The position numbers were made by a program, and so were the translations under genes. Under the pieces are notes generated by a model. That model saw only the letters and a list, made by a program, of their open reading frames with translations. It was not told the origin of the DNA and made no database searches. From Tubiluchus corallicola (Eukaryota; Priapulida; Priapulimorpha; Priapulimorphida; Tubiluchidae), in assembly GCA_030141605.1 (NCBI GenBank), contig JAQGDQ010000111.1, positions 334,001 to 394,000 of the forward strand: a DNA stretch of 60,000 nt, given 5' to 3'. Position 1 is the first letter of the stretch, and each line of letters starts with the position of its first letter. Shown piece by piece: positions 1-12,900 of the stretch.

Positions 1-415
1 GATTTGTCAAAACGTCTCCTGCACAATAAGCTTTTTCACAGTTTGGTTGTGCACACGCGCAGTTGCTGTAGGTCAGGGTTAAGTGCACAACAGCAACGTG
101 TCTTAACTACGACTGTTACGTGACGTGTGGGTAAAGCAAAGTCATCTGTCACCATCAGTTCAGTAACTTCAGTTGTTTGGCGTGGACTTTACTTAACTAT
201 GCATTACTCTGTGCGTAGTGTGATTTACCAGCAGGATGCTGCTTGGGAACAAGAAAAAATGAACTAGGTAAGGTTCTAGCCAGCTGTTAAAATGGTTACT
301 ATTACAGTAGCTTGGCTTACGAGGCATTGTCTAGTGTACACAAACGCGCTGTCTGGTACACGTAACCTTCGATCACTTCACGATTATCATCAATCGCTGG
401 AACTGTGGAAAGGCT
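1..415 (-). repeat. dispersed repeat family A, copy 1
   Basis: The reverse complement of this segment aligns along most of its length with 21800-22145 and 48062-48430. Shared blocks are TTCCAGCGATTGATGAT, AGAACCTTA, AGTTCA, CAAGCA, TTTGCTTTAC and CTACAGCAACTGCG. It reaches the window edge, so the left boundary is unknown. No coding frame is shared between the copies. Confidence 0.8.
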
Positions 416-1280
416 TATTTCTAAATAAATGACAGTGTACCACATTCTTGGTGATTACGTTTTTGTTAGTACGACTTTTTTTTACATACAGTCCAGAAAA
501 ACAACGTGTGACTTTTCATCCTGGTAGAAGTATTTGTAAAAGAAGCCCACGCCACCGTGAAAGAGGAGACACTGGGCTACACGGTGATACAGATCACTTT
601 TACAAATCCTCTGCCAGGATGCGAAGCTACGAGTTAGTTCGATTGAATTCTGAATATTTTAATATCAGTTTTATTTTAGATTGTTCAACTGCTCTACAAC
701 AGCTTTACATGATTAGGTCGGTCATAATTTCTTTCAAATTAGTGAAAAACATAAAAGTTATAATATTTAGATAATCAAGATTGCCATCAAGGTTACAGGC
801 ACGTAGCCAACTGGAGCCATGGGAGACTGGGGCTCCTTTCATTGAATTTTAAAAAAAAATATGCACGTCTTGTATTATATATCATTGCTAGCTGTCCGAA
901 GGTTGGTAATAAACGATTGAAGAAGTAACGAATAAACAACATTTGATTTAACGCTCTAGCACTTCTATTTGTTCTTGCTTCATATGAACTTTGCGGAGTG
1001 AAAAAACAAGAAGCCTGCTACAAGACCTTTGACCCAAGGGTGACGGGTCACATATTAACATAAATCCCCTACCTGGGGAGTGTGTCCTGTGAGTTACATG
1101 TCCCTAGCCCTGTACTTGTGTGAGGTATTAAAGAAACAAATAATAAATAAATAAACAAAAACTGGGAGTAAATCAAGAAAACTCTGCTGTAAGCAGAATC
1201 TTAATTATGATAATAAATGTATTGATGAAATAATGAATTGTATCACAAACTAACAGTTAATTATTAAACTGCATTATTAC

Positions 1281-4200
1281 TTAGAGTCTCTTAGTTCCTC
1301 AATGACAAAGTTCAGACAATTCCAGCCATCGTATGCCCAAAGTCCACTGTAAAAAGCCAATACTAGCGATGAAGCTGTAGTTTCACCAGTGGCACTGGTA
1401 AAATCAAATTTCAGATTTTCTGTCATTCCTAAAAAAATTGAAAATCAGATATTTAAATATGGGTTATATTTTCGAGGCGACAGAATAGCCAAGCTGTCAC
1501 AACGTTTGTGCTTGGCTAGCGAATGGATGGATGACTGGCGGGCTCAACCTTTATTAAAAGTGGTTTTGACTGTCGTATTGTCCATGTTTAGGCCTTATTT
1601 ATCTCACTGATGAAGGATTCAAACGTGTTAAAACTCCTCTTAAAATACTACTGATCCTTGATAATTAGGTTTTGGTCCTGCCTCAGCCATCTACCAAAGT
1701 GTGTAAAGGCGGCACTCCTACTGAAAGCTGGATCTCAAACTTGCAGAGTACGAAACCGTAAAAAAACGTCATCATATGAATCAAAACAATCCAGGTTGGT
1801 TTAATATAACAGGATCTGAATTTCAAGTTTTGGCATTTCAACACCGCAAGACTACATTGCAAAAAAAAACAGCGCTACACCAATTTGTCACTTTTCTGAA
1901 CATATGTGCCCAGATGTTCTATTCCCTGCTAGACGTAAATGGAGGAAAACAATAGCAAACGATAAGAAATAATTTTAACACAATCACCTTTGCAAATGTT
2001 AAAGATTCCACCAAGGATGACAACAGAAAGAGCTAGGAGCTGCAATCCAGTGAAAAAATTCTGCACCCTTGCTGCATAATTTACACTCAGGCAGTTTATG
2101 GCACTTATAAAAGCTGAAATTAATGTTATTGTAAGAAAAGCGTAAACACGAAAGTGAATCTATTATAAACGTTTGTAGACGACTTATGTGAATAACTGCA
2201 TTAATTAATATTATTAAATGTAGTTTGTTACTTCGACCGTTTTAAGTGAGGCTAGAGGATGTAATCGTTTTTCAAATCTTGGTTTATTTGTATGAAAGTG
2301 AATGAAAATGATTACTATTATAAAACAAAGCGACATTATAAGCCTGCATATGATTCATGCTTTACAATGACACACGATATAATCAACCAACTAAGGAATG
2401 CGCTCCACTACAGTAACACTAATGATTGGATGTTTCGTACTCAGGTCAATAAGGATTTTAGAAGCCATAATAGAAGACCTGTGGAATTTGGTATCGTACA
2501 TTGTAGCCAGGTGCTACCATCTAGCCCTAATCTTGCAAACGTCCAATAGCTGACTTACCTGCAATATAATTATATGGTCCAGTGACTCCATACATGCTGG
2601 TCGTACCCCATTCAAAACTAATGATTGCTGTGAAGCCTGCGTAAGTCTGCATATGTCTAGGTCAATGCCTAAATTCGGGTGTGAATCAGGCTACCAACTG
2701 GTTCTTATTCTAGTTTTGCTGTACTGGTCTGTTCATAATGCAGCAGTTTTTCTATTCATGTTTCTGTGGCAAAATAAACATTTTTCTGTTGTGTCAAATG
2801 AAGGAATTCATTGTAGCTCTTTTCTCTTGTGTCAAATGCAAGACTTTGTTGTACCTATTTGCTTCTTAGCCATGGTTTTCTGTGTGACTAAACTCAAAAG
2901 TGACTCAATAACAACTTCAAAAGTGACTTTGACAAGACCACCAGCAAGACATACATTACTAAATTCGGAGGTACTGAACTGAGAAACAAAACTCATCCAA
3001 ACTTAGGATCCTGGATTGTCTAGATACCCGAATTAGACCTATTATCATTTGCACTTGTTGCCTAAAAGAGGCTCCGAAACTTAACCCTAACCTTGTCTGA
3101 AACAGATAATCGTTTCTATGGAACTGATTCGTATAAAAGTTACATGTTCTCTTATAATATGAATTTGTATAATACTATGATATCTTAACTTTCAGACATT
3201 TAGTAATTATTGTACAATGAAATTACGGTACAGGGCTTCGATTCACTTACATATTACCAATATGCCAACAAGTTTCTCTAAGTAAGCCGGTGATCCGCAA
3301 TGAAAAAATGGCGCCACTGCATATCTTGCCACTGACAAGCAACTCGTTGCTAGGGCGGCAGGTTTGATGATCCAGAAACTCATCCATCCATACAGAAAAG
3401 CAGGGATACGTCCCAGGAACGAATGCTTTTTGCTCTTTCCCCATGCTTCCACCAAGTAAGTGAACTCACCGCCAGAAACAGGAATTGCTGTTCCCAGCTC
3501 TGCGTAGCACAGTGACCCTAATAAAAATGGGGTAAATTTTTTCGTAAGTATAATTTTTCATGAACATAGTTAATGTCGTAATGAAACAGAAAGCCCCAAA
3601 AATCTCATAACTTGCCATTGTCGCTGCCATTGCTGGGACCTAGTGTCAAGACTCATCTTTCATATGAAAAGATGTCTGATGAGGCAGAGAAGTGAAAATT
3701 ATTACTATAGAGCATTACAGTATACATCACCATCACCATCACGAGCTGTCATTACCACAGTGTGGTAATTAGCCATATTTCGTTGGTTATCTGCACACGT
3801 TTAAACACTTTAGGCAAAGGTTTGGCAGTAGCATACTTACTTTTTTCTTAAATAATACTGTTTAGCTCACATGTGTATGACATTATAGTGAAAAACATCA
3901 TTACCATCACATCAACAAGCATGATTTTAATTGTCTCAGGGCACTCCATGCTAATCTATGTATGCTGTGACTTGCTGTCAGGAAGTAAATGCACATACTA
4001 AGCTATACTAAAGTATAAATATATATTATTTATAATGTGTTATGTCTTAAACACTGATTTTCTTGGAAGTCCCAACACAATAGATATATGTTTAATTTTA
4101 TCGACCATTTAGACATTTATGTGATTCTGATTTTTAATTCAGTTATTTTTCAGATTATGAATTAATACCGGGACATATTTTTTCAATGTCATCCTACCCG

Positions 4201-5893
4201 GGTACTTTGTTTTCTATAGGCGATTTTTACTTAGTTTCCTCGGGACTGGTAAGCATAGTACTTGATCTACTTTGCTATGTGTTTTATAGTTGGCAGTTAT
4301 TTTTATCTAAAATTAGTTTTCTGGCAAATTTCTTTTGTACTGTTGGCCTCTTGATAATTGAAATACATTATGCAAATGTGTTTATAAGATCTTGTACTTT
4401 TTTATGCTGTACTGCTGCTTGGATAAATTTTTGTGAGTACATTTATAACAATATTCAATGGTTTTTATCTCACCAAATACAAACCATAGTTGGCTAAACT
4501 AACATGAACGTCAAATGCTACTGCATCTACGTTTATTTTCAAAGTTATTTTGCTCCTGTTGTAAGTTCATGTCTAGGACAAATTCATGCTTTTAATGTTG
4601 AAGTAGTAACCTAATAGAATCAGATTAAGTACAAGTAGTGTTTCAACGTGTTTAATTAACCAGCGAAAATGGGGCTAATTGCGGTGTGGTGATGACCATG
4701 TTGTGAATCTTTAGTAATGCAGTATAGTAATCATTTTCACCTTTCTGCCTCATCAGACGTCTTTACATATGCAAAAAAAAATTCACATAGGTAGTACATG
4801 AACATCTTCGTTTTTAGTGTACTTATTATGGTGATATTATTAAAAATAACATCTTATCTAGATGGCAAGATGATCTACATAAAAAGATACAATTGCCCAT
4901 ATTCATACGATCATTTAAGTACTGTTACATTAAAGTTAGAATTACAATACATTCAATAATATTTTTCATCATAACCACAGAAATAATTGGGAACACTGAG
5001 GCCCCGATACGGAAAGAGCTGCTTTTCAGGTGGTGGGTGTCACAGTTCAAAAACAGTCAGTTGTCGACTTACGAATACATTCGGTTCCTACCGATCGACT
5101 GAATTTTTGTTCAAATTTTGGTTGTTTACTGTTAAGATTCAGCTGTCACTAAGCTCCTGAGCTGATGGCATTGTTATCCTAAGTATTTTGCAGTATTTAA
5201 ATACCTTCACCAATTGCTGGATATTTTATTGCTGGTTTTAAAATAATTACACAAATTGTTACAAATCTGTATAATATAGTTAAAATCTGACCAATGTTAA
5301 AACAAACCATGAGGGAGGATGTTCCAAAGTGGTGCAGGAAGGCAAAGTTTTGGTGCTGCACGTACAACTCGTTGATTTAATTAACTACACTATTTGTTTT
5401 AAGATCACTAATCTTGAGCAAGACATAGTTGAGTGTCAACTACCTATGTAGCATCTATTTGTTTTTTTATATAAAACTTCTTGACAACGCTACGTGAGTG
5501 TCATTAAAAATGATAAAAAGGGATATCAAACTAGCTTCTGTGAGTGGTCAAACTTGTACACTGTAGGAACTTACTAATTTCTATAGTTATTTAGTTTTCC
5601 TTTAACAAGCATTAATCTATAAACTAATGATCAAATCATTTTACCGAGCATCGACATGACTCCACATCCTGCCCAGACGCACAAAGATGCTCCAACTGAA
5701 CCAGACAACCTCAGCACGATGTTTGGTGATATGAAGATCCCTGAACCAATCATAATTCCTAGGATGAGCGCGCATCCGGTTACAAGTCCCAACTCTTTCT
5801 TCAATTTTACCTTTTGTTTCTCCTTGGCATTCTGGCACGTGATTAGCCTACTGGTGCCAGACTCTTCGTAAGATGTTTCACAATGACGTTTTA
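1281..5893 (-). CDS. SLC7-type (LAT / y+LAT-like) amino-acid transporter, 5' part, 3' end outside window
   Basis: Four exons join in phase on the minus strand: 5893-5645, 3517-3251, 2113-1988 and 1428-1281. The first carries KKELGLVTG and the family motif IGSGIF of helix 1. The second reads GSLCYAELGTAIPVSGGEF then the helix-3 stretch ending in WIIKPAALATSCLS. The third has INCLSVNYAARVQNFF. The fourth has LAFYSGLWAYDGWNCLNF and EELRDS, which corresponds to the EEL.NP region of the family. Every junction has GT and AG, and the split codons restore expected residues (Gly, Ser, Gly). Family members are about 500 residues with 12 helices and exchange neutral or cationic amino acids at the plasma membrane, usually as the light chain of a heterodimer. 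Here about 260 residues are present. The exon with the start Met was not found upstream of 5893, and the C-terminal half must lie left of base 1. The exact SLC7 member is not assigned. Confidence 0.88.
2559..2646 (-). other. possible 88-nt cassette exon in the SLC7-like gene
   Basis: Between the second and third transporter exons, the minus strand has an acceptor (atatgcag) and a strong donor (gtaagt) enclosing 88 bases. In the phase left by the preceding exon it meets a TAG stop, so inclusion would truncate the protein. It is open in another phase but does not resemble the family. It could be a chance splice-site pair. Confidence 0.25.
3655..4776. mobile_element. non-autonomous element with long terminal inverted repeats, in SLC7-like intron
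   Basis: Bases about 3655-3820 are matched in reverse complement by about 4625-4776. The shared blocks include GTCTGATGAGGCAGA, GTGAAAAT.ATTACTATA, GCATTAC, AATTAGCC and GTTTAAACAC-like segments. The arms are roughly 150 bp with substitutions and small indels, around an AT-rich centre of about 0.8 kb that holds no convincing coding frame. This is the build of a MITE or foldback element. It interrupts the intron between the first two transporter exons. Confidence 0.7.
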
Positions 5894-6034
5894 CTGCAGT
5901 TAAACAAATGATATATTAATACATAAAAAATCATATGAATGGCATACAATTGTGCCTCGCTTAATCAATCTTTTATTTCATATCCAATGTTAATGAAGCC
6001 TATTTTAATAGTACCTGTACAAGAGTGCAATTAA

Positions 6035-6400
6035 CAGGACCAAACCCTAGCCCATTATCACAGGAACAAAACTGGTCCACTATATCACAGGATGAAAACC
6101 TAGCCTATTACCACAGGACGAAAACCTAGCTTATTACCACAGGACGAAACCTTGCTTATAACCACAGGACGAAAACCTACCCCATTATCACAGGACGAAA
6201 CCCTTGCTTATTATCACAGGAGGAAAACCTAGCCCATTATCACAGTACCAAAACCTAGCCAATTATCACAGGACGAAAACCTAGCCCATTATCACAGCGC
6301 CAAAACCTAGCCAATTATCACAGGACGAAAGCCTAGCCCATTATCACAGCACCAAAACCTAGCCAATTATCACAGGACGAAAACCTAGCCCATAATCAAA
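6035..6400 (+). repeat. 26-bp minisatellite with a 52-bp higher-order unit
   Basis: About fourteen tandem copies of a unit near CACAGGACGAAAACCTAGCC plus CATTAT. In the left part units vary individually. From about 6240 to 6395 two variants alternate regularly (CACAGNNCCAAAACCTAGCCA and CACAGGACGAAAACCTAGCCC), giving a 52-bp dimer repeated three times. Confidence 0.9.
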
Positions 6401-6666
6401 GCCCACATCGTAGTGTGGTGCTTTGCCTTGTTTAAAACCCATCTAACCTTCGCTACAATAAATAATGCCTTCGCTGGGATAAACAAATTAATTTACCGAA
6501 GATTATTTTTCGTAGAACTTAAACAATTACTATTATTTGTTAGCTGCAAAATAGATGACAAATTAAACTGTAAAATAACCTATTTAGTAGCTTATCAAAA
6601 AGACGCCAATAAAACTAAGTAGCCGTTGCTCAAAACCCTCATTTCACATGCAGTATGGTATCACTT

Positions 6667-6690
6667 GGCAATGCGCATGCGCTGAGCATC
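6667..6690. promoter_or_regulatory. palindromic NRF1-like site upstream of the SLC7-like gene
   Basis: The palindrome TGCGCATGCGC matches the consensus of the NRF1 transcription factor. It lies about 0.8 kb upstream of the first recognised transporter exon, which is transcribed leftward. It may mark a TATA-less promoter, but no transcription start can be placed from sequence alone. Confidence 0.35.
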
Positions 6691-7739
6691 GCGTTTGTGT
6701 AAAGCAAGTGTTTTAGCGGAGCTCCATGCATTCACTGCCCTACTGAGAGAAAAGCAAAGAAAAAAAAAACCTGAAGTAAAGGTGAGAAATTAAAACTCAA
6801 ACTTCCAAGTTGAAGGATGAAATAACTCAAGCCATGCCACAGTCGCATGAACTTGTGACTGAATTACGGCAAAGATGTACAAATATTTATCTGACAAATT
6901 GAACAGCCCACTTTATTCTGAAATAGAATGATACAACTTTAAATTAACAATGTGTCATTTTCAACACTCAGTTTTAAGTTTGCTCTGAATAATAAAGTTG
7001 AAGCCATGAACTCATATTGAAATGTTTACTCCTACTACCATTTTATTGTATTTGATTTATGATTAGAAACTAAACTGGTTAAACTTAATTTCTTTGTTTG
7101 CATTTTCTTTCCACATGCTCAATGTAATCCAATTCGGTACACATATGCAGAAATGGACCCAAACTTCACACCTACACTATTATTTTAGTGAGGTTAACGT
7201 ACTGAGGTGCACACGATTCATTCCCCTAGACAACAAAAATATTGATAGTGCCAAACAGTGCAAACCACATTACTGTAGGACCTATGAGATGATCAGGTTT
7301 ACCACACAGCGGAGACGTGAGCAAGAGACGCAATTTGACACAAAAAATACGCTTCTAATCAATTAAATACATCATTTTCATGATGCAAATAAAATAATTA
7401 TGGTTGACCACGAAGTCACCAGATTTATAGGTCCACATTCACTAAAATAAATAAAACATTCCAATAATGAAAATAAAAAAATGTACAATAAATATCACTT
7501 GGCATTATAAAAAAGCATTGCAGTGTGGTTTTCATTTTCATTTTAAAACACGACTGCGCTTTGACATCAAATGCCAAGTTGCTCCATAAAATACGTGTTT
7601 TATAAATGATAAAATTTTTCATAACGTCAGTTCTTATTTTCGGAATATGGTAATCATTGAGCTGCCCAGTGCTGCACATAAAAAGCACTGCGTTGTTTCT
7701 TGTAACAACGTCATATAACCAACGTCATTTTTGCATGTA

Positions 7740-7960
7740 CCCAAATGTGCTATGTACCCAAATGTCCATGTGCGAAATATCCTGGGTCGAAATGTCCTTG
7801 TGTCAAAATGTCTTGTGTCCAAATGTCCTTATGTCAAAATGTCCTACGTGTCAAAATATACTTTGTGTTGAAATGCCCTATCTGTCCAAACGTCCGGTGT
7901 GTCCAAATGTCATTGTGTTCAAGTGTCCTATGTGCCCAAATGGCTTATGTTTAAGTCGAA
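7740..7960 (+). repeat. degenerate 15-16-bp tandem repeat rich in AAATGTCC
   Basis: Successive short units have the pattern AAATGTCCTTGTGTC with drift. Overlapping open frames on both strands come only from the repeat and encode nothing recognisable. Confidence 0.75.
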
Positions 7961-8397
7961 GTGGTCTGTGTTGAACATCCCTAAGTCGAAAGCGCCCAGC
8001 ACCCTTTAAGATAATCTGTAACACGAAACAGACCCAAGGTGCTATTGTATTCAAATGCAATTCTAGCTGCTAACTGGATTCAGAACCATTCATTGTTGAA
8101 CGCAAAAACGGAAATGGCCACCTCGTGTGAATTTTGAAATCTACATTTAAGATAGAAGAATGGTTTTGTTCTCATGATTAATTAATGAAAAATTGTCCAA
8201 ACATAAAGTCCTTTCTATGTAAAAGTCCTTATGCCATAGTGTTCATATAATAATATTCATTGTCATAAATAAGTTAATTATAGTGTATAACAAAAGCAAT
8301 GACAGCGCAAAAAACAGAGTTTAATGGAATAGTGGGAGCCAACCCCCGAAATCCCTCTAAGCGTGGTTTATGTATATGCGCACTTTCTAAATTTGGC

Positions 8398-8580
8398 AGG
8401 TTGTAGCTCGCTGATGCTGAGTGCAATGAACTCTCCTGCTATAATGATCTCTAGTGCTGTAATTTAGCTCGTTGTTGCTGAGTGGATAAACTGTCCTGGT
8501 TGTTGCTATGGTGACACCTAGTTTAGCTCGCTATCGTTCGGTGGATGAACTACAATGATGTTAGAGCTTGCTGTTAAATT
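8398..8580 (+). repeat. three diverged tandem copies of a ~60-bp unit
   Basis: Each unit begins near TAGCTCGNTGNTGCTGAGTG, followed by GATAAACT or GATGAACT and a CTGCTATNATG-like stretch. The copies start at about 8404, 8465 and 8524. No gene is seen. Confidence 0.6.
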
Positions 8581-8726
8581 AACAGATTAAAATTGTTTTT
8601 ACAATTTTGCTAAAATTCAATAAATTTAAGAATTTTCGATTAACGCACGATAGCGACATGTCTCTTGGAATCCGATCCATATGGTTCATAAAATGTATGC
8701 ACTTTAATGAACCTTAGTAACACCTA

Positions 8727-9909
8727 CATCAATGGGGGCCAGTCAAAGGACCACCGGACAAAGGATTACCAGGCAAATGTCAACACACAATCGTGTGAGA
8801 TACATTGTGTTTTGCATAACTTACTTTTCGTTATTTTTTTACTCATGTAGCCAAAACACTGTTTTTATGCATGGGATAATTCGATGGTGTTATAGATTTA
8901 AAAAAATTAAAAATTTTGAAAAAATATTATAAAAATAAAATTTAAATCTTTAAAAACTTTTAAGATGCATAAAAATTCTTAAGTTTAACATTATTAGGTT
9001 TACTGAAACAGTTTGGAAATAGTATTCTGATGTGTAACTCATAACAATAGATTTCATATTTGTTTACAAATTTGTTTTGAACAAAACACTTCAATGCAAT
9101 TTTTTTTTATTTATTTGAAGTTTGAATGACGTAGTCCGTGAGAACAAGGTCTCAACTTTAACGGCCTTTCTTCGCTAATTAACATTAGACAAAAAGCACA
9201 AGCCCAACGAGGACAAATTACTTGTTATTGTCTTTTAAAATTCCGACACACGAGCAGGACAATGTTAATTAGGCGACGATAATTAATAAGGCTGTAACGA
9301 TACACCTAAATCACGGTACGATGCATATCACGATACTAACCTCACGATACGATACGTATCACGATACATATTGAGTTAACGTTTGCAGGCTTTAATAAAT
9401 AAAAAACTAGATTAAATTGTTGCTTAATCTAATATATGTATTACAATGTTACAAAACATATTTTTATATTAAAAGCCCTCCCAGAAACTCTATCTTCAAG
9501 CCTATTCAATAAAGATGATTCTTCGTTAATGCGTTTTAAACCATCTAATTAGTTTTTTTATCTGTTAGTCTTGTATATTTGTTAGTCTTTTATCTATAAT
9601 TGTCCTGTTTACAGCTGAGTATTTTAACTTTTCTTACAAGGCTATGTACTTCTACATAAATTTTAAATAAAAATAAAATAAAAAAGTATAATACATTTAT
9701 CATCAATAATTCAGTCACGCTTTAGTAAATAAAATATTAACGGTAAGTGAAAGTTGCATTTCATTAAAGCTGCTGTCAGTACATCCGCTGGTGGTCCTTT
9801 GTCCACCTTCGTAACTGGTTACCTTTGACCGCTTTTAAAGTAGTAAAAGTGGTCCTTTGTCCGGTGTGTTCCTTTGTCCGAAGGTCCTTTGACCTACAGT
9901 TCATCAATG
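8727..9909. mobile_element. candidate hAT-like non-autonomous DNA element
   Basis: The left end reads GTCAAAGGACCACCGGACAA and the right end, reverse complemented, reads GTCAAAGGACCTTCGGACAA, with further AAAGGACC copies just inside the right end. The 8-bp direct repeat CATCAATG flanks at 8727-8734 and 9902-9909, the target-duplication length of hAT elements. The few bases between the direct repeats and the matched termini do not pair well, so the borders are tentative. Inside, 9290-9375 holds a TAACGATACACC / CACGATACG repeat tract of a kind often seen at hAT-type ends. No transposase frame is present. Confidence 0.5.
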
Positions 9910-9911
9910 TT

Positions 9912-12900
9912 GCTCTAACTATATCACTGACAGTCACTACTTACCTTTTTCTTTTGGTTCCAATACATTTTCCATATTCTTTTGTTTCAGCACACACATA
10001 CACACACTAGAACTTCAAGATGCTCGTGTAAAAACGACACCACTAGGCATAGAAGCTACAAACGCGCGTCATATAAATATTATCCATATTCAATGCTTGC
10101 ACATTGCAAGAGCAAATAATACAAATTGTCATACTCTGTTCACATAATTCACTGTTACATCAACATAGATCAGTTCAAATTAAATGTGCTCATTTTTGTA
10201 AGTTGCCTGGAATTCAGATAGAAACGGAAAACACAAGATAATAATAACACTAGAAGTCGGACCGTCGGAAAACGAGCGTTGGTCCTTAACACCAAGTTCA
10301 TGGTCATTAAGCAAACCAGAGCAAAGATCAATATCCAGGGGCGTAGCTAAAGGATGGGTGCCGTCCGCCCGGATAGCATTCGTGATCTAGTACACTGAAA
10401 AAAAGTTGTTAGACTAGGACGATAGAACGATACAAGACGTCTGCCAATTTGATTTTTCTATGACAACACCGCGCACTGTTGAAGTTTCTGCCAATGAGCA
10501 ATGGTAATATAATATCTAGTGCTTATCTTTGTAGCGGGTTGGCAGCCCTTTCCTTTCTGCGCGAGTCGTCTCCTGAAATATTACAAGTGCAACACACTTA
10601 TGCTCACACACTTACGCTTTTTCTGTGTAAAGAATTAGTGTAGCTGAGCATGAGGTGCTCAACCAATTGGGTATCTGGGAGAAAACTTGCGCGTTTTATA
10701 GCATGTTGTACTTGCATGGAGAAGGCATTTGGAGACAGTTTTTCCCTTTCTATTAGACTGTATTTTTTGCGTTCTTATTTACAAACCTCAAATTAATATG
10801 CTTTTTGTAAATGTAGTTATGAATTTATTTCTTTATTTCCATTGCCTGTGCCACAGCAACGCAGTTTTTCCAAAGAAGTATAAAGCTATTTTCCCATAGT
10901 TTTGTTGCTATTTAACAGTTTATTTTATTAACAGTTTAACTTACAATATTTCTACAAACGCTAAAGGTATTTAGATGCCTCTCAGACTATCCACTCCTAG
11001 CACTGCAAATGTGGAGCAGAATTTGTTAAATTTTTCAGAAACCGTGTTTTGTAGCAATTACTAAGTGTATTTCATTTCCTAACACGAAGCAAAGCTTCTT
11101 CAAACTTACATGTTGCACTATATTCACAAAATTAGTTAACTGAAATGTAATTGTTTTATTTCATGTCAGAGACTGCAATCAGAATTCATATAAAGAGAAA
11201 TGCACTTACATACAGTGTCTCTAAATTAGCAACGTATGGGAAAACGGGATCATATTAATGAACTATCTATCTGTAGTGCCAATCAGTGCCGAAGTACCAG
11301 TAAGTAAAGTCGCAACATTACGAATTCTTAAAAATACTAAGATGTGACTTTTCAAGGTGCTATATTTCTCTGGGGAAGCGGGAGGAGGAGGAGAACGAGG
11401 TGGAGGAGGAGGAAGAGGAGAAGAAGGAGGAGGAGGAGGAGGAGGAGAAGGAAGTGTAACTCCCTTCTCTCTTCTCATCCCACACCTATAGCTGAAAACT
11501 TTGTGTTGCAGCATTATTATAACAGTCCTGATTACTAATCAGTTCAAGCAGAATATTTTCTAACTTTTTGTTTATTTATTTATCTGCTAAAAATGTCATC
11601 TCTTTTCTATACTAGTTAGTTATTCCACTTCTCATCTCAGCTTTAATACTCGAAAACTGATATTTGGTTCAGTGTAATAAAATGAGGGTAGTCAAGAGAT
11701 TACGAAATATACAAAAACAAAGTTAAGGCTCAGACGTCGCGGCTGTTTGCTATAAAATTCAGCCAAGAAATTTCATTTGCTATGAAGTTCATACTGCTTG
11801 TCGGTAGTAAGGACTAATTTTTTGCATCAATATAAGTAAAAATTAATATTATAAAAATACCAGTAATGTAATATACATATATATCTAGAGACGTAGGGCC
11901 AGTGGTTATGCTGGTATGGTGGCCTAATGGTTATGCTTCTTAATTATTACGCCTTTGCTGCTTATAGCTTTTAAATTACTATTCGAGAAAAAATAGAACC
12001 GAATTTTGCACGTCTCGGCGTGCCAGTGAGGGTCAAATTGAGGTCAAACTCACTAGATAATCATGAATGAATCAATAATAAGTCAATAGAAAATAATAAC
12101 TGCTGAGCAAGATTAGAACGAAACCGTTTTTGCATGATTTTCAAACCGTTTCAGAGTTGGCCAGCAAAACTCAAAATCGCAGCAAACTAGACTGAACGTG
12201 TGCAGGGTTTTATAAATTATTTTTTGTTTAATTTCTTTTAATTTTCCTGGTGGGGCCATCTGTTGCCGTTTGTATCAACATAGTGAGAAGTAGGTCACTG
12301 TAACAGGTGGTTAACACCTGCGTTTTGTTCAAGTCAGATAGTTATTAAACAATTTCACGAATATTTTGTGTTCCAAGGTATTACACGATAAACGTATTAT
12401 TAAAATTACGCAGGTGAACTGAGTTTTTACGAGAATGTGGCACAGAACACACAGTAGAGACGTGTGAATTTTACGAACAGAATGACATCCGAGTGCTACC
12501 TAAAAACTAAATGAGAAAGTTAAAAAAATTACACTCCCAACGGGAACTCGAACAGCTGTACTAGCTACTACACTACTACACTACAAAGACACACTGATAC
12601 TTCAGATTTAGAAATTTACTCTGTAAGCTACCAGAGGTTTAGATGAGGTCCACAAGCTTTAATGACATTAGATCTTTTGATGACATACTTCTTCTAACTC
12701 TAATTAGAGTACTTATTTACGCAGTAGATTTATATATATTTGTAATTATACTCTAAGTCTAATACTGTTGCAGCGCCAGCTGACGGCAAACTGCAGCACT
12801 ACATCAACTGAATTTGCGAAGAGGGTGTATATGTCTGAATATTCTCGTGCTTAGCAGCGTGGACTTCGATCTTCCGCCGATGTGAGTTGTTGTTGATAAG

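Noticed and set aside
10336-10380. CAGGGGCGTAGCTA, like the terminus of a hAT element
   Set aside because: No inverted partner found nearby, so no element can be delimited.
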